Assembly: GCA_964490635.1 (NCBI GenBank)
Contig: CAZBCK010000034.1
Location: 1-10,976 of the forward strand
DNA length: 10,976 nucleotides
Reading direction: 5' to 3'
DNA from: JAYEHC01 sp964490635
GTDB taxonomy: Bacteria > Patescibacteriota > Minisyncoccia > JAHIHE01 > JAGLIN01
The notes beneath the pieces are model-generated. The model had not been told where the DNA came from. It did no database searches and saw only the letters and a list, made by a program, of their open reading frames with translations. Both the position numbers and the translations under genes were made by a program. This document shows positions 1-5,672 of this stretch, in pieces. The first letter of the stretch is position 1. Each line of letters begins with the position of its first letter.

Positions 1-2
1 GA

Positions 3-89
3 ATGAATAATAAGATTGATTTTTGCGATAAGTTTATTGGAAAATATAAAGAATCGCGCGAAAAGGAATGTTTAAAAATGGCTAAGTAA
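3..89 (+). CDS. possible C-terminal tail of an upstream gene (partial, unknown)
   Basis: An open frame runs from the left edge to TAA at 87-89 and encodes 28 residues (charged, Lys/Glu-rich, two Cys, ending KMAK). An ATG happens to be the first complete codon, so it could be a tiny gene, but it is more likely the end of a gene that starts outside the window. No family is recognisable. The next gene starts 43 bases later. Confidence 0.3.
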   Translation: MNNKIDFCDKFIGKYKESREKECLKMAK

Positions 90-92
90 ATA

Positions 93-122
93 TTGACTTT
101 ATAAACTTTTTAATTTTTTAAT
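93..122 (+). promoter_or_regulatory. possible sigma-70-type promoter before the carbonic-anhydrase-like gene
   Basis: TTGACT at 93-98 matches the -35 consensus TTGACA at five of six bases. TTTAAT at 117-122 is a weak -10 candidate with an 18-base spacer. Transcription would then begin within a few bases of the ATG at 132, giving an almost leaderless message. The surroundings are so AT-rich that a chance -10 match is likely. Confidence 0.25.
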
Positions 123-131
123 TTTAAAACT

Positions 132-560
132 ATGTCACACACATGCAAAAATCTTTTAATTCGTTGTATGGATTTTCGACTCTACAAGGGAACAAAAAGG
201 TGGATTTCTAAGTCGGATCTGTTTGAGGGCGGGTTTGATGTAATTTCTATTGCCGGCGCGGGAAAAGAATTGGTTGATGGAAGCGAAGAAGTAAAAAATA
301 ATCTAATGAAACACATCGGCATCTCCGTTGAGATCCATCAGGCGAAAAAAATCATTCTTTTCCATCACAGTGACTGTGGCGCTTACGCGCTGGATTATAA
401 ATTTAGTTCCATAGAAAAAGAAAAAGAAAAACAGTTTGAGGATATGAAAAAAGTTAAAGCGGTGATTCTGGAAAAGTATCCGGAAGTAGAAGTGGTTTTT
501 GTTTGGGGAGAATTGAAAGATGAAGATGGAGAGAGAATTGAGTTTGAGGTTGTTTCTTAA
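132..560 (+). CDS. small beta-carbonic-anhydrase-like protein
   Basis: This 142-residue protein carries the metal-site signatures of beta-class carbonic anhydrases, zinc enzymes that interconvert CO2 and bicarbonate. Cys12-Met-Asp14-Phe-Arg16 fits the CxDxR motif (zinc Cys and the Asp/Arg dyad), and His79-Ser-Asp-Cys82 fits the HxxC zinc pair, followed by Gly83-Ala84. It is shorter than ordinary beta-carbonic anhydrases (about 170-220 residues). The usual RNAG-type segment is replaced by SIAGAGKE at 39-46, as in the divergent 'putative carbonic anhydrase' proteins of small genomes. There is no signal peptide, so it is probably cytoplasmic. The start is the first ATG of the frame, preceded by AT-rich DNA with no Shine-Dalgarno. 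The next gene follows after 33 bases, so co-transcription is plausible. The metal site is clear from sequence; catalytic activity is inferred. Confidence 0.75.
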   Translation: MSHTCKNLLIRCMDFRLYKGTKRWISKSDLFEGGFDVISIAGAGKELVDGSEEVKNNLMKHIGISVEIHQAKKIILFHHSDCGAYALDYKFSSIEKEKEKQFEDMKKVKAVILEKYPEVEVVFVWGELKDEDGERIEFEVVS

Positions 561-593
561 GAATTTTTTTTCTGGTAAATTTTAACGAAAAAT

Positions 594-1379
594 ATGGCTT
601 CAAAAGAAATTATATTAAAACAACTTCAATCAACTAGTAACGAAATCGCTTTGAAATTTGATAAAAATTACAGCGGTGATTTGGATGTTATAGTTGAAGA
701 ACTTGCTGTTTCTTATAATATCCTGATAGAAATTATCTATAAGGATAGAAAATGTGTTCCAGATAACGATTTTCAGAGTGCGCTTTTATATTGGACAGCC
801 CTTAATTCTATATTGGCTTCACTTGAGTTGTTACGGCGAGGTTATACAAAAGAACCGCAAATGATTATGAGAAATGTTATAGAAACTTCTGCCGTTGCTT
901 ATAATTTTCATACTGATCCTGATCTTTATGGAAAATTTATTTCTAATTTAGATAAAAAGTTTGATTCTACAAAAAGTGTTACTAAAGCAAAAAAAGTACA
1001 TGATATTATTGGGCAACAATATGGAATGTTAAGCAAATTTTTTACACATGTTGGTCCTCTTCATGTTTTGCCACACAAGGTTACTAACGGATTGTGTATA
1101 GGTGGAATGTTTGATTTTGATAATCGCGCCATTATGAATATTAATCTCATGGCGATTACTGGTACATTGGATATATTGAATAGTTTACTTGAGTTGACTT
1201 TCATTCAGCATATAACAAATTGTAGATTTTGGAAAAGGATAGGTAATACTGCTGAATATACTCCCAATACAGAACGAATGAAGCAAGTTATGGAGAGTAT
1301 GAAACAACCAGTAGATTCTTTGAACAAAGAAAGAAATACTGAAAGAAGCAAAAGATCCAAGTCAGGAGATTTGAACTAA
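594..1379 (+). CDS. hypothetical alpha-helical protein, possibly HEPN/DUF5677-like
   Basis: This 261-residue protein is not confidently assigned. It looks mainly helical and soluble, with no signal peptide and no convincing membrane segment. The centre has an Arg/Glu helix (Arg93, Glu97 in MRNVIETS) after a helix ending LLRRGY, and later SKFFTHVGP at 147-155. This order (helix with RxxxE, then a Ser-Lys-x-x-x-His element) resembles the DUF5677-type proteins often found among accessory and defence genes; the link is from memory of the pattern only. The C-terminal 40 residues are highly charged and probably disordered. The gene sits between a carbonic-anhydrase-like gene and pgk (28 bases downstream), so it may be co-transcribed with pgk, but nothing ties it to glycolysis. 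No Shine-Dalgarno precedes the ATG. Confidence 0.6.
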   Translation: MASKEIILKQLQSTSNEIALKFDKNYSGDLDVIVEELAVSYNILIEIIYKDRKCVPDNDFQSALLYWTALNSILASLELLRRGYTKEPQMIMRNVIETSAVAYNFHTDPDLYGKFISNLDKKFDSTKSVTKAKKVHDIIGQQYGMLSKFFTHVGPLHVLPHKVTNGLCIGGMFDFDNRAIMNINLMAITGTLDILNSLLELTFIQHITNCRFWKRIGNTAEYTPNTERMKQVMESMKQPVDSLNKERNTERSKRSKSGDLN

Positions 1380-1407
1380 TAATAATGAAGTTTAAATATT
1401 AAATATT

Positions 1408-2580
1408 ATGAAAACAATTAAATCCATCCAAAACCTAAAAAACAAAAAAGTTCTCGTGAGAGTTGATTTTAATGTGCCTGTTGGGGATGATGGGATAATA
1501 GACAGTAAAGAAGACTGGCGGATCAGGGCGGCATTGCCGATGATAGAATATTTATTGGAGAAAGGGGCAAAGATCATTTTAATGACTCATTTGGGTCGTC
1601 CGGAAAAATATCAAGTATCAAGTAGCAAGTATCAAGCGTGCAGTTTAAGGTTGGTGGCAAAGCATCTTGAGGAACTGCTGGATCGTGAAGTAAAATTTGT
1701 TAATGATTGCATTGGCGATGAAGTTGAAAAAGCAGTTAGCAAAATTAAGGCGGGCGAGATAATAATGCTGGAGAATTTGAGATTTTATAAAGAAGAAAAA
1801 AATAACGATGAAGGATTTGCGAGAAAATTAGCGGGGTTGGCAGATATTTATATCAATAATGCTTTTTCTGTTTCTCATCGCAAACATGCTTCTGTTTGCG
1901 CGATTACAAAATTTTTGCCGTCATATGCAGGATTGCTTCTGGAAAAAGAAGCCAGTGTTTTGTCGGAAGCGATCAATAATCCGAAAAAGCCGGCAACGGT
2001 TATCATTGGTGGAGCAAAAGCGAAAACCAAAGTGCCAGTGATAGAATATTTGTTAGATAAGTTTGATAATATCTTGGTTGGCGGGGTTGTGGCAAATGTA
2101 ATATTAAAAGTGAAAGGAATTGATATTGGAAATTCTTTGTTGGGCGATATTGATCTGGATGAAGTTAGAAATATTGATATTGAAAATAATAAATTGCATA
2201 TTCCTATTGATGCAATTATTTGTAGCAACGAAAATAAAGTGAGTTTGTCCACAATTGGAAAAATTGGCAATAATAAAATTTTAGATATTGGTTCTAAAAC
2301 CGCAGAGTTGTATTCAAAAATAATTTCTGATTCCGAAACAATAATTTGGAATGGTCCGATGGGACTGTTTGAAAAAGAGGAATTTTCTTTGGGAACAAAA
2401 GTGATTTCGGAAGCAGTTGCCAAAGTGGGAGGATGTACTATAATAGGAGGAGGAGATACGATCGCGGCTGTTTATAAATTCAGCGATTTGGAAAAAATAG
2501 ATTATATCTGTACCGGCGGGGGAGCAATGCTGGAGTTTTTGGCAGGGAAGAGATTGCCGGGATTAGAGATTCTAAAATAA
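1408..2580 (+). CDS. pgk: phosphoglycerate kinase
   Basis: Transfers the 1-phosphate of 1,3-bisphosphoglycerate to ADP, giving 3-phosphoglycerate and ATP; cytoplasmic, glycolysis. At 390 residues it is the usual bacterial length. Family landmarks appear in order: RVDFNVP 18-24, THLGRP 60-65, LENLRF 121-126, AFSVSHRKHAS 152-162, IIGGAKAKTKVP 199-210, the hinge-side WNGPMGLFE 314-322, nucleotide-loop GGGDT 347-351 and TGGGAMLEFL 369-378. Two oddities: the usual Asp before Ala-Phe is Asn151, and the loop after GRP is a few residues longer than in E. coli or B. subtilis, exactly where a tandem 7-base repeat lies (1609-1636). The ATG at 1408 gives the expected N-terminus; there is no Shine-Dalgarno, only AT-rich sequence. 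Small membrane-protein genes follow 14 bases after the stop. Confidence 0.97.
   Translation: MKTIKSIQNLKNKKVLVRVDFNVPVGDDGIIDSKEDWRIRAALPMIEYLLEKGAKIILMTHLGRPEKYQVSSSKYQACSLRLVAKHLEELLDREVKFVNDCIGDEVEKAVSKIKAGEIIMLENLRFYKEEKNNDEGFARKLAGLADIYINNAFSVSHRKHASVCAITKFLPSYAGLLLEKEASVLSEAINNPKKPATVIIGGAKAKTKVPVIEYLLDKFDNILVGGVVANVILKVKGIDIGNSLLGDIDLDEVRNIDIENNKLHIPIDAIICSNENKVSLSTIGKIGNNKILDIGSKTAELYSKIISDSETIIWNGPMGLFEKEEFSLGTKVISEAVAKVGGCTIIGGGDTIAAVYKFSDLEKIDYICTGGGAMLEFLAGKRLPGLEILK
1609..1636 (+). repeat. four tandem 7-bp repeats inside pgk
   Basis: Four head-to-tail copies of TATCAAG occur (third copy TAGCAAG), all within the pgk reading frame and encoding residues 68-77 (YQVSSSKYQA, the last codon partly outside). 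They fall in the loop after the substrate-binding HLGRP motif. Because the unit is seven bases, gain or loss of one copy would shift the frame of an essential gene. Confidence 0.85.
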
Positions 2581-2594
2581 TAATAAATTTAATA

Positions 2595-2815
2595 ATGGTT
2601 ATTGATGTTTTTAAAATAATTGGTGTTTTGGGAGTAATTTTAATCTCTATAGGAGTTATAACGAAGAAGAGAAAGAGGCAGGATACTTTTTATATTTTAG
2701 GAGGGGGTGTCTTGAAATTTATAGTATTTATACTGGTGATTTAATTTTTATGATTCTTCAGATAATTTTTATTTTATCAGCGATTTATTATTTTAATAAA
2801 ATTAATTTACAATAA
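2595..2815 (+). pseudogene. small two-helix membrane protein interrupted by a frameshift
   Basis: Reading from ATG 2595 gives a 49-residue product (2595-2744): one membrane helix (about residues 5-23), a basic KKRKRQD patch and a changed frame after a G5 tract at 2703-2707. The -1 frame from that tract reads LEIYSIYTGDLIFMILQ and on to TAA at 2813-2815, forming a second helix. Restoring one G (or removing two) joins both parts into a protein of about 73 residues, helix-basic loop-helix, with a conserved-looking YxLGG...YSIY...D.IF.ILQ pattern that I recall from small orphan membrane proteins of similar genomes. The function is unknown. It could be a recent pseudogene, a base-call error in the G tract, or a frameshift-expressed gene. 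The stop overlaps the next ATG (TAATG). Confidence 0.55.
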
Positions 2816-2952
2816 TGAAAACAGACACAAAAAAACCAAACAAAAAAACGCGGAAATATCTGGGCGAGGAAATTTATTTTGAGGTAATTTTAATAGTGAT
2901 CCTCATCCCGATTATTACATTTTTTCTAATGCGTGTTTTTAATGTATCGTAA
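2815..2952 (+). CDS. 45-residue single-pass membrane protein, partial paralogue of the 3320-3928 protein
   Basis: The ATG overlaps the preceding TAA, which suggests translational coupling. The product has a Lys/Thr-rich cytoplasmic start (MKTDTKKPNKKTRKYLG), then EIYFEV and a hydrophobic helix at about residues 24-41. Residues 7-39 align without gaps to residues 21-53 of the protein encoded at 3320-3928 (24 of 33 identical by my count), and the DNA is about four-fifths identical over some 98 bases. Similarity ends just after the membrane helix, and no trace of the partner's outer domain is visible downstream. It may be a truncated duplicate or a real micropeptide that shares a membrane anchor. 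The function is unknown. Confidence 0.55.
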   Translation: MKTDTKKPNKKTRKYLGEEIYFEVILIVILIPIITFFLMRVFNVS

Positions 2953-2993
2953 ACATGATAATTGGATAAAGAAACAGGATGTGTCTGTATTTG

Positions 2994-3019
2994 CAAAAAA
3001 GCAATGTTGTGTTTTTTTG
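2994..3019 (+). terminator. AT-rich hairpin, weak terminator candidate
   Basis: CAAAAAAGCA at 2994-3003 pairs with TGTTTTTTTG at 3010-3019 (10 pairs including one G:T wobble) around a six-base loop. It lies 41 bases after the stop of the 45-residue gene. The T tract is inside the 3' arm rather than after it, so it is not a classical intrinsic terminator. Confidence 0.25.
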
Positions 3020-3090
3020 TTGATAGGATTTATATGTTCAAAAATATGATCTTTATGCGTTTAATTCAGTGTTAAGGAATCTCAATCTCG

Positions 3091-3138
3091 GCATTTCGGA
3101 ACTAAGTTCCGGGTATTCGGAACTTAGTTCCGAAATGC
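3091..3138. repeat. nested perfect inverted repeat (REP/BIME-like)
   Basis: Two exactly complementary 21-base arms (3091-3111 and 3118-3138) flank a six-base loop GGTATT. Each arm itself contains a smaller palindrome, CGGAAC-TAA-GTTCCG or its complement, so the DNA can fold as one long hairpin or two short ones. No T run follows, so a terminator role is doubtful. The design of two short hairpins in opposite orientation resembles bacterial REP pairs (BIMEs). Confidence 0.85.
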
Positions 3139-3242
3139 GCAAAGCTTAATTTATAAAAGTTCACTTTTTATATATAGACCACACATTATGAAATAGCTCT
3201 AAGAAATATGGTAGAGGTAAAAAAATATGTTTATCGTAGTAG

Positions 3243-3270
3243 TGGATTTCCGTCTCCGCGGGAACGACAG
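3243..3270. repeat. degenerate palindromic repeat-like segment
   Basis: The stretch beginning TGGATTTCCG and running through CGCGGGAACGACA resembles the widespread intergenic repeats of the form ggattCCCG...CGGGaatgaca. The left arm here lacks one C, so the stem is imperfect. It stands out as GC-rich in AT-rich DNA. Recognition is by recalled pattern; no second copy lies in the window. Confidence 0.35.
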
Positions 3271-3319
3271 AGCGGTTTCACAGCGTTATATCTATAAAAA
3301 TTAATTCATAAAAAATATT

Positions 3320-3928
3320 ATGAAAACTAAAACAAAAACAAAAACAAGAGCTAAAACAAAAACTAAAGTCAAAATAACAAAACCAAACAAAAAAACGCAG
3401 AAATATTTGGGTGATAGAATTTATTTTGAAGTAATTTTGATGATAATTCTCATCCCAACTATTGTATTGTTTTTAATCCCTATTTTTCAGAAACCTATTT
3501 TTGAGAAATCAGGCAGATTGTCATACAAGACAGTTTATAGGACTGATAATAAATCTGTAGGAATTGTGACCGAAAAAAATGTTTATAAAATTGGTGATAA
3601 AATAACACTCTTTATAAAGAACAATTCAAGTGATTCAATATATTTTGAGCCGTGTGAATATTTGGGTAATTTTGAGAAAAAAGATAATGGTGTTTGGAGG
3701 AGCGAGAGAAGAGCTGTGAAAGATAAAGTTTACGATTCTGATAATTTCAGAAAAGAAAAAAACATAACCAGTTGTAATATAGATTTGCCGAGATCGGGTA
3801 CTGGAACATACAGAGTTGTTATTAAAGTATATTATAATTGTCAGATGCCTGGTGAAAATGCGTGTTCAAGCTCAAAAGTTTTTTATTCAAATGAATTTAA
3901 AGTGACAGAAAACAAGTATTTAAAGTAA
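3320..3928 (+). CDS. membrane-anchored protein with extracytoplasmic beta-sandwich-like domain
   Basis: A 202-residue protein of unknown function. Residues 2-18 are a Lys-Thr repeat encoded by eight six-base units (3323-3370). A conserved KPNKKTQKYLG stretch and one membrane helix (about 36-56) follow. The rest, about 65-202, should face outward given the positive N-terminus. GIVTEKNVYKIGDKITLFIKNN at 81-102 is typical of an early strand pair in Ig-like/BsuPI-like beta-sandwich domains, and TGTYRVVIKVYY at 161-172 fits a late strand. Four Cys (112, 152, 174, 182) could form two disulfides. No catalytic motif is visible. Its N-terminal module is duplicated in the gene at 2815-2952. ATG 3320 lies in AT-rich DNA without Shine-Dalgarno. 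A binding or envelope role is inference only. Confidence 0.7.
   Translation: MKTKTKTKTRAKTKTKVKITKPNKKTQKYLGDRIYFEVILMIILIPTIVLFLIPIFQKPIFEKSGRLSYKTVYRTDNKSVGIVTEKNVYKIGDKITLFIKNNSSDSIYFEPCEYLGNFEKKDNGVWRSERRAVKDKVYDSDNFRKEKNITSCNIDLPRSGTGTYRVVIKVYYNCQMPGENACSSSKVFYSNEFKVTENKYLK
3323..3370 (+). repeat. in-frame hexanucleotide repeat encoding Lys-Thr dipeptides
   Basis: Eight consecutive six-base units, mostly AAAACA or AAAACT with divergent units AGAGCT and AAAGTC, encode KTKTKTKTRAKTKTKV directly after the start codon. The unit length keeps the frame, so copy-number change would alter only the length of the basic N-terminal tail before the membrane helix. Confidence 0.8.
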
Positions 3929-4005
3929 ATAAACTCTGGTGTATGAATAACAAATTAACAAATTTTTCTTTTACTGTGATTTGTTGTAATTAATAGCAAC
4001 TGTTT

Positions 4006-4039
4006 ATAATTAGTTGTCGCAATTGGTACAACTAATTAT
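4006..4039. promoter_or_regulatory. perfect 12-bp inverted repeat upstream of eno
   Basis: ATAATTAGTTGT at 4006-4017 and ACAACTAATTAT at 4028-4039 are exact reverse complements separated by ten bases containing CAATTG. The repeat lies 95 bases before the eno ATG and 77 bases after the previous stop. It could be an operator for a dimeric regulator, a weak bidirectional terminator or a chance AT-rich palindrome. A second imperfect stem (3953-3963 with 3979-3991) sits just upstream. No T tract follows either one. Confidence 0.4.
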
Positions 4040-4134
4040 TGTAAATTACTATTGATTTTTTGAGTTTATTTCAGGTTGGCATTGTTTGTGTCGGTGTGTG
4101 ATTTTAAAAAAATATTAAAATTTAATTAGTAAAA

Positions 4135-5418
4135 ATGCCAAGTAAAATTAAAAAAATCCAAGCGAGGGAAATTCTTGATTCTCGTGGCAACCCGACTATT
4201 GAAGTTGAGGTTGTTTTGGATAATAAAATTAAGGCAAAAGCGTCAGTTGCGTCCGGTGCGTCAACAGGAGAGTTTGAAGCATTGGAGTTGAGAGATGAGA
4301 ATAAGTCAAAATATAACGGAAGAGGTGTTTTGCTGGCGTGTGAAAATGTTAATAAAAAAATAAATAAAGCATTAATCGGGCAGAGTGTAATAAATCAGAA
4401 AAAAATAGATAATATAATGCTGGAATTAGACAGAACTGAAAATAAATCTAATCTGGGCGCAAACGCAATTCTGGGAGTTTCCCTTGCCTGTGCCAGAGCT
4501 GGGTCGAAAGCGGTAAACAAACCGTTGTATAAATATCTTGCAGAAATTTTTCAATACTCAATCCCGAGTGCTCGGGATATCCAATATCCAACTCCGATGT
4601 TCAATATTTTAAACGGTGGCAAACATGCTGACAGCGGTCTCTCGGTTCAGGAGTTTATGATTGTGCCGATTGGAATTGGATCTGTGAAAGAAAAAGTCAG
4701 AGCCGGATCGGAAATATTTCACAATTTAAAGAATATTCTATCTGAACTTGATCATTCAACCGGAGTGGGAGATGAAGGTGGATTTGCTCCAAAACTGGAT
4801 AGTCACGCCAGAGCGTTTGATTTAATCAGCGAGGCGGTTGAGAAAGCGGGATATAAAAGTGGGAAGGAGATATTTTTTGCCATTGACGCAGCGGCAAATT
4901 CCTTTTTTGTTTCGGAAGACGATAAATATGTCTTGAAACCGGAAAATGTTTCTTTGAATTATAAAAAATTAGTAGTGTTGTATTTGGAATGGATTAAAAA
5001 GTATCCGTTGTTTTCAATTGAAGATGGCTTGAATGAGGAAAACTGGAGTGAGTGGAAAGAAATGAAAAAGAAATTAATTACCGGAAATAGTGATCTGATG
5101 ATAGTGGCAGATGATCTGACTGTAACGAATGCAAAAAGATTGCAAAAAGCAATTGATAATAATTGCGCCAATGCTATTATTATAAAACCCAATCAAATCG
5201 GGTCGTTGACGGAAACAATAAAGTGTGTGAAAATGGCGCAAGAAGCTAAATGGAAAATTATCGTTTCTCATCGGTCTGGTGAGACCTGTGATGATTTTAT
5301 CGCAGATCTGGCGGTCGCCGTTGGTGCTGATTTTCTAAAAGCGGGATCGCTATCCCGCGGAGAAAGATTGGCAAAATATAATCGGTTGATGGAGATTGAG
5401 GGGGAGGTTGGGAATTAA
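4135..5418 (+). CDS. eno: enolase (phosphopyruvate hydratase)
   Basis: Dehydrates 2-phosphoglycerate to phosphoenolpyruvate; Mg-dependent, cytoplasmic, glycolysis. The 427 residues match the usual length. Landmarks: DSRGNPT 15-21, GASTGEFEALELRD 41-54, NGGKHAD 160-166, QEFMIVP 172-178, GDEGGFAP 212-219 (catalytic acid Glu214), Mg ligands Asp251 (AIDAAAN), Glu296 (SIEDGL) and the Asp326/Asp327 pair (ADDLTVTN), catalytic Lys351 (IIIKPNQIG), SHRSGET 378-384 and LKAGSLSRGER 401-411 (Lys402). The loop before PTPMFNILNGG is several residues longer than in B. subtilis enolase and contains IPSARD, encoded precisely by an 18-bp palindrome (4561-4578). The ATG fits the family N-terminus; no Shine-Dalgarno is present. 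It is separated from pgk by the small membrane-protein genes, and gpmI follows after one small gene. Confidence 0.97.
   Translation: MPSKIKKIQAREILDSRGNPTIEVEVVLDNKIKAKASVASGASTGEFEALELRDENKSKYNGRGVLLACENVNKKINKALIGQSVINQKKIDNIMLELDRTENKSNLGANAILGVSLACARAGSKAVNKPLYKYLAEIFQYSIPSARDIQYPTPMFNILNGGKHADSGLSVQEFMIVPIGIGSVKEKVRAGSEIFHNLKNILSELDHSTGVGDEGGFAPKLDSHARAFDLISEAVEKAGYKSGKEIFFAIDAAANSFFVSEDDKYVLKPENVSLNYKKLVVLYLEWIKKYPLFSIEDGLNEENWSEWKEMKKKLITGNSDLMIVADDLTVTNAKRLQKAIDNNCANAIIIKPNQIGSLTETIKCVKMAQEAKWKIIVSHRSGETCDDFIADLAVAVGADFLKAGSLSRGERLAKYNRLMEIEGEVGN
4561..4578. repeat. 18-bp palindrome in frame within eno
   Basis: ATCCCGAG-TG-CTCGGGAT is a perfect palindrome (8-bp arms, two-base centre) that begins on a codon boundary and occupies exactly six codons (Ile143-Asp148, IPSARD). 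It coincides with the extra-long loop before the conserved PTPMFNILNGG of enolase. It is GC-richer than its flanks, consistent with insertion of a short palindromic element. Confidence 0.8.
5341..5358. repeat. 18-bp palindrome in frame at the 3' end of eno
   Basis: GCGGGAT-CGCT-ATCCCGC (7-bp perfect arms, four-base loop) encodes A403-R408 (AGSLSR) of enolase. Unlike the 4561 palindrome it falls on residues conserved across enolases, so it is not extra sequence; the palindrome arises through codon choice or chance. The GGGAT/ATCCC core is shared with the other eno palindrome. Confidence 0.6.
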
Positions 5419-5435
5419 TTATTATATTGTCAATC

Positions 5436-5609
5436 TGTTATTCTGAATTTGTTTCAGAATCTTTGTTGTCTTAGGTTTAATTTAATCTATTTATAACAAT
5501 GCTAAGAATTATATTGCAATCATTGTTTTTCAATTTAGTAAAACATTAATATTTCATAGGTCTAACTAGTGTAGCAACGGATAGATTTTGAAATAAATTC
5601 AGAATGACA
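5436..5609. repeat. inverted pair of hairpin repeats (MITE- or BIME-like), 174 bp
   Basis: 27-base ends at 5436-5462 and 5583-5609 are inverted copies, matching at 24 of 27 positions. Each end is itself a hairpin: ATTCTGAA / TTCAGAAT around five bases on the left (5440-5460), and the same with one mismatch on the right. Similarity continues inward through a CAAC...AGATT segment with a small gap. The 120-base centre has no gene. The end sequence resembles the widespread intergenic 'TTCTGAA...TTCAGAA...TGACA' repeats. The element starts 18 bases after the eno stop and could serve as its 3' end structure, although no T run follows. Confidence 0.65.
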
Positions 5610-5672
5610 AAAAGAGAAATAGGATTATTATAAGAGAAGTGATTTTAGTCTTAGTCAATTCTATGTGTTTTT

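Larger units (their letters stand above)
2953..3319. other. 367-bp intergenic region with several hairpins
   Basis: No coding frame of note on either strand. From left to right it holds the A/T-tract hairpin at 2994-3019, the long nested inverted repeat at 3091-3138, a small hairpin at 3152-3172 (TATAAAAGT / ACTTTTTATA) and a degenerate GC-richer repeat-like segment at 3243-3270. The promoter of the 3320 gene is presumably in the last 150 bases (a TATATA run at 3170-3175), but I cannot fix a -35/-10 pair. Confidence 0.5.

Noticed and set aside
1879..1900. 8-bp hairpin CGCAAACA / TGTTTGCG in pgk
   Set aside because: It covers the conserved HRKHAS region with no added residues and shows no relation to the other repeats; probably chance.
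1875..2423. 182-residue open frame on the - strand inside pgk
   Set aside because: It lies wholly within the certain pgk gene on the opposite strand, has no recognisable family, and AT-rich codon use makes such shadows common.
5418..5632. 9-base direct repeat ATTATTATA (5418-5426 and 5624-5632) as a target-site duplication around the 5436-5609 element
   Set aside because: The repeats are low-complexity AT and not adjacent to the element ends, so chance is likely.
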